Shown here: one piece after another, positions 5,581 through 9,254 of the stretch | How positions within the stretch are numbered: position 1 is the stretch's first letter | Layout: every line of letters starts with the position of its first letter | Source: an uncultured Clostridia bacterium | GTDB taxonomy: Bacteria > Bacillota > Clostridia > Oscillospirales > Acutalibacteraceae | DNA length: 9,254 nt | Assembly: GCA_947567585.1 (NCBI GenBank) | Contig: CANONE010000082.1 | Coordinates: 1 to 9,254 of the forward strand | Reading direction: 5' to 3' | Program-made: the position numbers and the translations under genes | Notes under the pieces: model-generated | Told to the model about the DNA's origin: nothing | What the model saw: the letters and a program-made list of their open reading frames with translations, nothing else | Database searches by the model: none

Positions 5581-8500
5581 TTACTCCTCTTCCTTCTTGC
5601 GCAGGGAGAGCAGAGCCGCGCCTAACGCACCGCCGGAAACCAGCAGCGCAGCCAGAAGACCCGGCAGGCTGTCGCCAGTCTTGGGTACTTCCGCAAGGGG
5701 CACATCGGGTTCATCCAGCTCTTCCTCGGGAGGCTCGGGCTGGGGAACCAGAGGCACATCCGGCTCATCCAGGTCCTCTTCCGGCTCATCGGGAGTAGGA
5801 ACCAGGGGAACGTCCGGCTCATCCAGATCCTCTTCCGGCTCGTCGGGAGTGGGAACCAGGGGAACATCGGGCTCATCCAGATCCTCGTCCGGGTTGCTGG
5901 GAGTAGGAGTCGCGGTGGGTTCCGGAGTGGAAGTGGGCTCGGGAGTAGCGGTGGGAGCGGGAGTAGGAGTGGGTGTGGGAGCAGGAGTGGGAGTAGGAGC
6001 AGGCGTAGGCTGCACATTGGTAAAGCCAATGCTGCCGGCGTCCGTACCGGTAAACCGCCCATTCTCATCGTAGCTGCCCTTGAGAACCTTTGTGGTCTTG
6101 GCGATATAGTTGGTTCCTTTGTACTCCTTATCGCCAACCTTATAGGTAACCTCTTCCTCCACTACCTCCACAATAATCTGGTACACGCTCTCGTCATAGG
6201 TGATCTGGCCGTTGCCGCCCTTCTTCTCTGTGACGTAGAAGGTGTATGTGCCAGTCTGTGTGAAGTAGTTTTCCGGCAGGTCGAAGCTCACCTTGCCCTC
6301 GCCGTCATTCTTCTTAACGGTGACGGGAACCTCTTGGTTCTGCGCATCCTTCATCTCGAACTCGAAGTCGCCGCCGGTAAGGACGCCGCCCTCAAAGTAC
6401 TTGGTTACGTCGATGGTGGGATGGGTGTTGGTGTTCTTGTTCTCTCCGTCCTCGCCGATAATCAGTACGCCATTGTTGGCGACGCCGCCGCCGTGGGTAT
6501 TGGCGGAAACATTGCCGCTGATGATAACGCCCTGGATGCCGCTGGCAATGTTGGCCAGCGTAGCCCAGCTAAGGTCTTTCAGCGCGCTCCAGCCGGCGTA
6601 GTTCATGCCGGTAAGGCCCTGGAGGATGGTATTCCAAGCATTTTCCTTGGCTTCCTCTTTGGCATTGGCAGTGATACCAATGAGCTGGCCCTTTTCGCTG
6701 ACGTTTCCATCCTTATCAACATTGCTGATGGTAGCGTTGTTGCTGCCGTCAATCTTGCTGCTGTTGGTCTTGATGGTCCCGTCCTCGTTGAATTTATATC
6801 CTTGCTGGTTGCCGTCATACCAAATCTGGTTGCCGGTCCAGTCAGCCAGACCGCCGCCCAGCATTCCGTTGCCAATGATGACGCCGGGATTTTTATTGGT
6901 ATCGGGCTTTTTCTCATTGGCGTCGCTGGCAATGAAGACGTCCTCCGCGCCATCTTTGAATTCCTGGTTATCCTTCCAAACCTGGGAACCATCGATAAAG
7001 TCATTGCGCTTGCTGTCTTCACCTTCCACTACAGGGTTCTTTACATAGCCGTCCTTGTCGCCCTTGGCGTCGTTGCCAAAGATAGCCGCGCCGTCCTTGG
7101 AGTAGATGATGGTGTTGCCATGGACGCAGGCAGAAAGTCCGCCGCCCAAGCCGTTGGCAATGTTTTCCGTGATAACGGCATTCTTAATGGTCAGAGTACC
7201 GTCAGACTCTACATAGATGCCGCCGCCGCCCAAGTCCTTGGTGGTCTCCGTGGAGTTGCCGAGAATCAGGCCGCCTGTGATGACGCCGTCGCCGCGGATG
7301 TAGATACCGCCGCCCTCGCCTGTGTGGGCCTTATTCTCAATGACCAGGCCGCCGTTCATCTCAAACTGGTCCTTGTCATTCTTGCCGTCGGTCCATTTGT
7401 TCTCCACGAAAATGCCGCCGCCTTCACCGGCCTCGTTTTTGCCGATGATGCCAGCGCCGTTCAGGGTGAACTTGCCGCCGTTTCCGGTGACATAAACACC
7501 GCCGCCCGCGTTCTTGTCGGAATACGTGCCGTCTGTCCCGACAGCCGTGTTACCGGCGATCACGCCGCCGTTCATGGTGGCATCACCTTTAACGGTGACA
7601 CCGCCGCCGGTAATGGCAGTATTGCTGGAGATGGTTCCTCCGTTCATTTCAAACGTGCCATTCGGATTCACCATTACGCCGCCGCCATTCTGGGCAGTAT
7701 TCCCTGTGATGGTACCGTCGTTCATGATCAAGGTGGAGTTGCCGCCCACCAAGACACCGCCGCCATTGTCGGCATTGCCGCCCGTGATGGTGACGTTGTC
7801 GTCAATAATAACTTTTCCGCCGCCCGCAATCAGGATGGGACGAATCTCGCCACTATCATCTTCCACCATAATCTTGCCGCCGCTGACAGAACCCTCTTGG
7901 ATATGCAGGACTTTACCGTTAGTTACAGTGATAAAGCTTTCTGTATCCGTGGTGGTGCCGGTAGCAGTGCCGATGATGGTAACGCCATTGAGAACCAAGA
8001 TAACAAGGTTCTCATCGCCATCGACTTTCTTGTTATCCTCGTGCCCTTGCCCACTCAGCGCGCTGTTCAGCCTGTCGCTCAGACCCTCGCTGGTATAGCA
8101 GCTGGCATCATGCACATGCTCTGAGGCGGTGCAGGTCAGTTTCTTAGTCTCCGGCCCATAGCATACTTCCGTATGAACATGCCCCGGCGTCTCGGCCATT
8201 GTGCAGACCAGGGTCTTTACGGTGGCGTTGCACTGGGGAGTATGCTGATGCCCCGTGCTCTCAGGAAGAGTGCAGGTCAGCTGGGTCTCGGTGGTGGTTG
8301 TGGTGGCATAGCAGCTCTCGCTGTGCTCATGGCCTTCTTCCGTGCTGGTGCAAACCAGCTCGGTGGAGGTGTTCTCCACGGTGGTGTAGCAGCCATCCCC
8401 ATGGGTATGGCCCTCACTGGCTTCCTGACCACAGGTCAGGGTGGTCTCGTAAGTGTAGCAGTCTTCCCCATGGGTATGGGGGGTCACTTCCTCCACGCCG

Positions 8501-8688
8501 CAAATCAACTCACCGGGAACCACGGAATAGCATTTTTCCCCATGTGTGTGCGCTTGCAGGGTGCAGGTCAGCTTGGCTTCCACCTGAGTGGCCGCGGACG
8601 CTGTGGCGGAAAACATGCTTAGGCACATGGCCACGGCAACGCTCAACGCCACCACACGACTGCGAAAATTGTTTGTGATCTTTTTCAT
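5581..8688 (-). CDS. Sortase-anchored surface protein: Cys/His repeats, beta-helix, isopeptide pilin domain
   Basis: A 1035-residue putative adhesin. Residues 1-32 are a signal peptide (MKKITNNFRSR start, ASA cleavage). Residues 40-198 hold seven repeats of the form LxC-x(n)-HxH-x3-C-(Y/N). Residues about 225-545 are repeats of GGG(V/I/L), MNGG and GNTA type, as in right-handed parallel beta-helices; 546-756 is a less regular extension with one more GGGV turn. Residues 757-893 match the streptococcal pilin isopeptide domain (Spy0128/FctA type). DVTKYFEG gives Lys763, TFYVTEKKG gives Glu821 and GFTNV gives Asn891, the expected Lys-Glu-Asn set for an intramolecular isopeptide bond. Then come a Pro/Thr stalk (893-930), four 18-residue acidic repeats (935-1006), the sorting signal VPKTGD (1001-1006), a hydrophobic helix and RKKEEE. 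The start at 8688 has AGAGAGG before it; the in-frame ATG at 8745 lies inside an RNA structure and gives no signal peptide. A riboswitch leader precedes the gene. No sortase is in the window, and the ligand is unknown. Confidence 0.92.
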   Translation of the reverse strand: MKKITNNFRSRVVALSVAVAMCLSMFSATASAATQVEAKLTCTLQAHTHGEKCYSVVPGELICGVEEVTPHTHGEDCYTYETTLTCGQEASEGHTHGDGCYTTVENTSTELVCTSTEEGHEHSESCYATTTTTETQLTCTLPESTGHQHTPQCNATVKTLVCTMAETPGHVHTEVCYGPETKKLTCTASEHVHDASCYTSEGLSDRLNSALSGQGHEDNKKVDGDENLVILVLNGVTIIGTATGTTTDTESFITVTNGKVLHIQEGSVSGGKIMVEDDSGEIRPILIAGGGKVIIDDNVTITGGNADNGGGVLVGGNSTLIMNDGTITGNTAQNGGGVMVNPNGTFEMNGGTISSNTAITGGGVTVKGDATMNGGVIAGNTAVGTDGTYSDKNAGGGVYVTGNGGKFTLNGAGIIGKNEAGEGGGIFVENKWTDGKNDKDQFEMNGGLVIENKAHTGEGGGIYIRGDGVITGGLILGNSTETTKDLGGGGIYVESDGTLTIKNAVITENIANGLGGGLSACVHGNTIIYSKDGAAIFGNDAKGDKDGYVKNPVVEGEDSKRNDFIDGSQVWKDNQEFKDGAEDVFIASDANEKKPDTNKNPGVIIGNGMLGGGLADWTGNQIWYDGNQQGYKFNEDGTIKTNSSKIDGSNNATISNVDKDGNVSEKGQLIGITANAKEEAKENAWNTILQGLTGMNYAGWSALKDLSWATLANIASGIQGVIISGNVSANTHGGGVANNGVLIIGEDGENKNTNTHPTIDVTKYFEGGVLTGGDFEFEMKDAQNQEVPVTVKKNDGEGKVSFDLPENYFTQTGTYTFYVTEKKGGNGQITYDESVYQIIVEVVEEEVTYKVGDKEYKGTNYIAKTTKVLKGSYDENGRFTGTDAGSIGFTNVQPTPAPTPTPAPTPTPTPAPTATPEPTSTPEPTATPTPSNPDEDLDEPDVPLVPTPDEPEEDLDEPDVPLVPTPDEPEEDLDEPDVPLVPQPEPPEEELDEPDVPLAEVPKTGDSLPGLLAALLVSGGALGAALLSLRKKEEE
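5671..5886 (-). repeat. Four tandem 54-bp (18-residue) acidic stalk repeats
   Basis: The unit EDLDEPDVPLVPTPDEPE occurs at residues 935-952 and 953-970 identically, at 971-988 with QPEPP replacing TPDEP, and at 989-1006 where it runs into the sorting signal. LDEPDVPL is invariant in all four. DNA identity between the copies is high, so copy number may vary by slippage. The stretch should span or sit in the wall next to the anchor. Confidence 0.93.
8095..8571 (-). repeat. Seven degenerate Cys-HxH-Cys-Tyr repeats
   Basis: Each repeat of about 20-27 residues reads L-x-C, 4-10 residues, H-x-H, three residues, C-Y (N in the fifth). HxH forms are HTH three times, then HEH, HQH, HVH and HVH. This gives 14 repeat Cys and 14 repeat His. 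Spacing between Cys and HxH varies, and linkers are Thr/Glu-rich. Similar segments occur in large surface proteins of Clostridia. The Cys2His2 pattern suggests metal (zinc) binding or disulfides on the exported protein; that is inference. Confidence 0.9.
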
Positions 8689-8694
8689 ACTGAA

Positions 8695-8723
8695 CCTCTC
8701 TTTGCTTATTTTCGGACGCAAAG
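8695..8723 (-). promoter_or_regulatory. Ribosome binding site beside a small hairpin
   Basis: Minus strand AGAGAGG (8695-8701) lies six bases before the ATG at 8688. CTTTGC (8718-8723) can pair with GCAAAG (8700-8705), which abuts and slightly overlaps the binding site. The 5' arm starts immediately after the aptamer's closing helix (8724-8730). This could be a translational expression platform, but the stem is only six pairs and exposes most of the site. No U-run follows, so control by transcription termination here is unlikely. Confidence 0.5.
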
Positions 8724-8815
8724 TATCCGGCGGCCGGGCTGCCATCGCGGTATTCCCGCCTTAGGCCCCATAGCTTTGTGTCCCGCCCTTTCAAGCGGTT
8801 TACATACCCCGGAAA
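8724..8815 (-). ncRNA. Gene-proximal class I cyclic-di-GMP riboswitch (GEMM-I)
   Basis: An RNA aptamer in the leader of the surface-protein gene; this class binds the second messenger c-di-GMP. On the minus strand: closing helix TCCGG (8809-8813) with CCGGA (8726-8730); AAACC opening; stem CCGCTT/GGGCGG around a GAAA tetraloop (8789-8792); then GGGACACAAAGC (8773-8784), close to the family block GGGACGCAAAGC. The second stem has CCTAAG (8760-8765) and GATGG (8742-8746) around GCGG/CCGC, which is nearly the 11-nt receptor (CCUAAG/UAUGG) for a GAAA tetraloop, followed by CAGCC and GGCCGCC. By my alignment to the Vibrio Vc2 aptamer, the ligand-contacting G before AAACC is G here, favouring c-di-GMP over cGAMP. 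The GGC/GCC base of the first stem is weakened to GU/GC. The family is confident; ligand and direction of control are inferred. Confidence 0.82.
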
Positions 8816-8832
8816 GCCGTCAGGCTCTCCGG
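8809..8832 (-). promoter_or_regulatory. Hairpin competing with the closing helix of the proximal aptamer
   Basis: Minus strand CCGGAGAGCC, loop TGAC, and GGCTTTCCGG form ten consecutive pairs with one G-U. In the plus-strand RNA that position would be an A-C mismatch, so the fold favours minus-strand transcription. The 3' arm contains the TCCGG that also forms the aptamer's closing helix, so the two pairings exclude each other. Being complete before the aptamer is transcribed, it would form first. Confidence 0.65.
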
Positions 8833-8886
8833 TTCCGGCAGCTGGGCTGACATAACGCTTACAGAAGATGATTCAGCGGCTGATTT

Positions 8887-8910
8887 GCTTGTGGGACATG
8901 TCCCACAAGC
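8887..8910. repeat. Perfect 24-bp palindrome
   Basis: GCTTGTGGGACA followed by its exact reverse complement. As RNA it could fold to a ten-pair stem with a CATG loop; as DNA it could be an operator for a dimeric regulator. It lies in the surface-protein leader between the two aptamers. No U-run follows on the minus strand, so it is not a standard terminator. Confidence 0.85.
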
Positions 8911-8911
8911 C

Positions 8912-8933
8912 TTTCCCTTTCTAGAAAGGGAAA
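8912..8933. repeat. Perfect 22-bp palindrome, one base from the previous one
   Basis: TTTCCCTTTCT followed by its exact reverse complement, centred on CTAG. It is separated from the neighbouring palindrome by a single base. In RNA it gives a nine-pair stem with a CUAG loop. The two together form a compact double-hairpin block in the leader. Confidence 0.85.
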
Positions 8934-8940
8934 TCTAAAT

Positions 8941-8971
8941 CCGTTACATCCGATGATTCGAAAAACGGTTT
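8941..8971 (+). terminator. Possible weak plus-strand terminator
   Basis: CCGTT (8941-8945) and AACGG (8964-8968) are followed on the plus strand by TTTTT. The stem has only five pairs and a long loop, and no plus-strand gene is seen here, so it may only be a spacer hairpin after the distal aptamer. Confidence 0.2.
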
Positions 8972-8975
8972 TTAT

Positions 8976-9056
8976 AAGCGGCCGATGTCTTCTTTTGCAT
9001 CTTAGTCCCCATGGCTTTGCTGTCCCACAGTTTCCTATGGTTTGCCTATGGCGCTT
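8976..9056 (-). ncRNA. Gene-distal, divergent GEMM-I (c-di-GMP) riboswitch copy
   Basis: A second aptamer core in the same leader, about 160 bases upstream of the first. On the minus strand: AAGCG (9052-9056) pairs with CGCTT (8976-8980) as closing helix; GGC-AAACC (9039-9046); stem CCATAG/CTGTGG around a GAAA tetraloop (9031-9034); GGGACAGCAAAGCC (9013-9026); then ATGGGGACTAAG. The first stem is better than in the proximal copy, with an intact GGC/GCC base. It departs from the family in two ways: one extra base in the GGGAC-GCAAAGCC block, and a shortened second stem (GATG/CATC) that lacks the GATGG half of the tetraloop receptor and the CAGCC segment before GGCCGC. Ligand binding may therefore be altered or weak. 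Homology to the proximal copy is clear; function is uncertain. Confidence 0.7.
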
Positions 9057-9254
9057 CCTTCCCCCTTTCTGCGCCGCGCCATTGCGCTGCGGGGGTACCG
9101 GCAGGCATCTCATCCTTTCTAAATGGTTTTATAGAACAGTCCCCAGGCCGCCGGTCCTTTAAAAGCAGGGAAACGTCGGGGTCTCTCCGGCAATAAAACC
9201 GAAAGGCCCGTCATTTCCTCCACTTTTAAGTAGGCCCTGGAACTATCTACCTAA
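9057..9254. other. Upstream leader or promoter region without a gene
   Basis: No protein gene is supported here or in the rest of the 566-base stretch upstream of the surface protein. A minus-strand TATAAA (9128-9133) could be a -10 giving transcripts that include both aptamers, but no -35 is recognisable 16-18 bases upstream. Minus strand GGCCTTTCGGTTTTATTG (9190-9207) resembles the 3' arm and tail of an intrinsic terminator, but only a four-base GGCC partner is visible; it might end a gene lying beyond the window. Confidence 0.4.

Noticed and set aside
5890..6012. Pro/Thr DNA repeats considered as a possible CRISPR-like or intergenic repeat
   Set aside because: They are in-frame codons for a Pro-Thr-Ala wall stalk inside the surface protein, without unique spacers.
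5671..6012. Possible target of a Pro-Pro endopeptidase, as in the c-di-GMP-controlled adhesin release of C. difficile
   Set aside because: Only one Pro-Pro pair occurs in the repeats, it is not in the known VNPPVP-like context, and no such protease is in the window.
6334..8124. A 596-codon open frame on the plus strand, antisense to the surface-protein gene
   Set aside because: It mirrors the Gly/Asn-rich beta-helix repeats; the translation is low-complexity Ala/Val/Gly/Asp, has no ribosome binding site I can see, and the minus-strand gene has clear domains throughout.
8689..8745. N-terminal extension of the surface protein from the ATG at 8745
   Set aside because: That ATG lies in the GATGG part of the aptamer, has no proper ribosome binding site, and would bury the signal peptide behind 19 residues.
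8887..8933. The paired palindromes as a rho-independent terminator for the distal riboswitch
   Set aside because: Neither is followed by a U-run on the minus strand; CAAATC follows the second one in that direction.
8941..9196. Short open frames in the leader on both strands
   Set aside because: They overlap the aptamers and palindromes, lack ribosome binding sites and look like translated structured RNA.

Overview
The window looks like the chromosome of a fairly GC-rich, Gram-positive gut Clostridia member, most likely of the Oscillospiraceae type. The grounds are strong AGGAGG-like ribosome binding sites, TTGACA/TATAAT-type promoters, a sortase substrate with a VPKTGD signal, a streptococcal-pilin-type isopeptide domain and proline/threonine-rich wall stalks. 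The genus is inference.

Left arm, plus strand (1-1713): two consecutive genes encode secreted proteins that share one domain of about 165 residues with no function I recognise. The first enters from outside the window and uses codons typical of very highly expressed genes. The second adds a long Pro/Ser/Glu-rich stalk before the domain. A perfect 9-bp stem-loop lies between them, and a bidirectional terminator (about 1756-1816) closes this unit and the one facing it.

Middle, minus strand (1832-5426): a MazG-like nucleotide pyrophosphohydrolase has its own strong promoter. Then come deoD (purine nucleoside phosphorylase) and deoB (phosphopentomutase), 14 bases apart, behind an extended -10 promoter. 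A single-domain GH18 glycosidase without a signal peptide follows. deoD and deoB together turn purine nucleosides into free base and ribose 5-phosphate or deoxyribose 5-phosphate.

Right arm, minus strand (5505-9254): one large gene encodes a 1035-residue wall-anchored surface protein. In order it has a signal peptide, seven Cys/His-x-His/Cys-Tyr repeats, a parallel beta-helix-like region, an isopeptide-forming pilin domain, a Pro/Thr stalk, four 18-residue acidic repeats and a sorting signal. It ends at its own terminator. Its leader (8689-9254, no protein gene) carries two copies of the core of a class I cyclic-di-GMP (GEMM-I) riboswitch. The copy next to the gene is nearly canonical and the far copy is divergent. 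Between and around them lie two abutting perfect palindromes and a strong hairpin that would compete with the closing helix of the gene-proximal aptamer. The reading is a c-di-GMP-controlled surface adhesin with an unusually elaborate RNA leader, and this is the most interesting part of the window.
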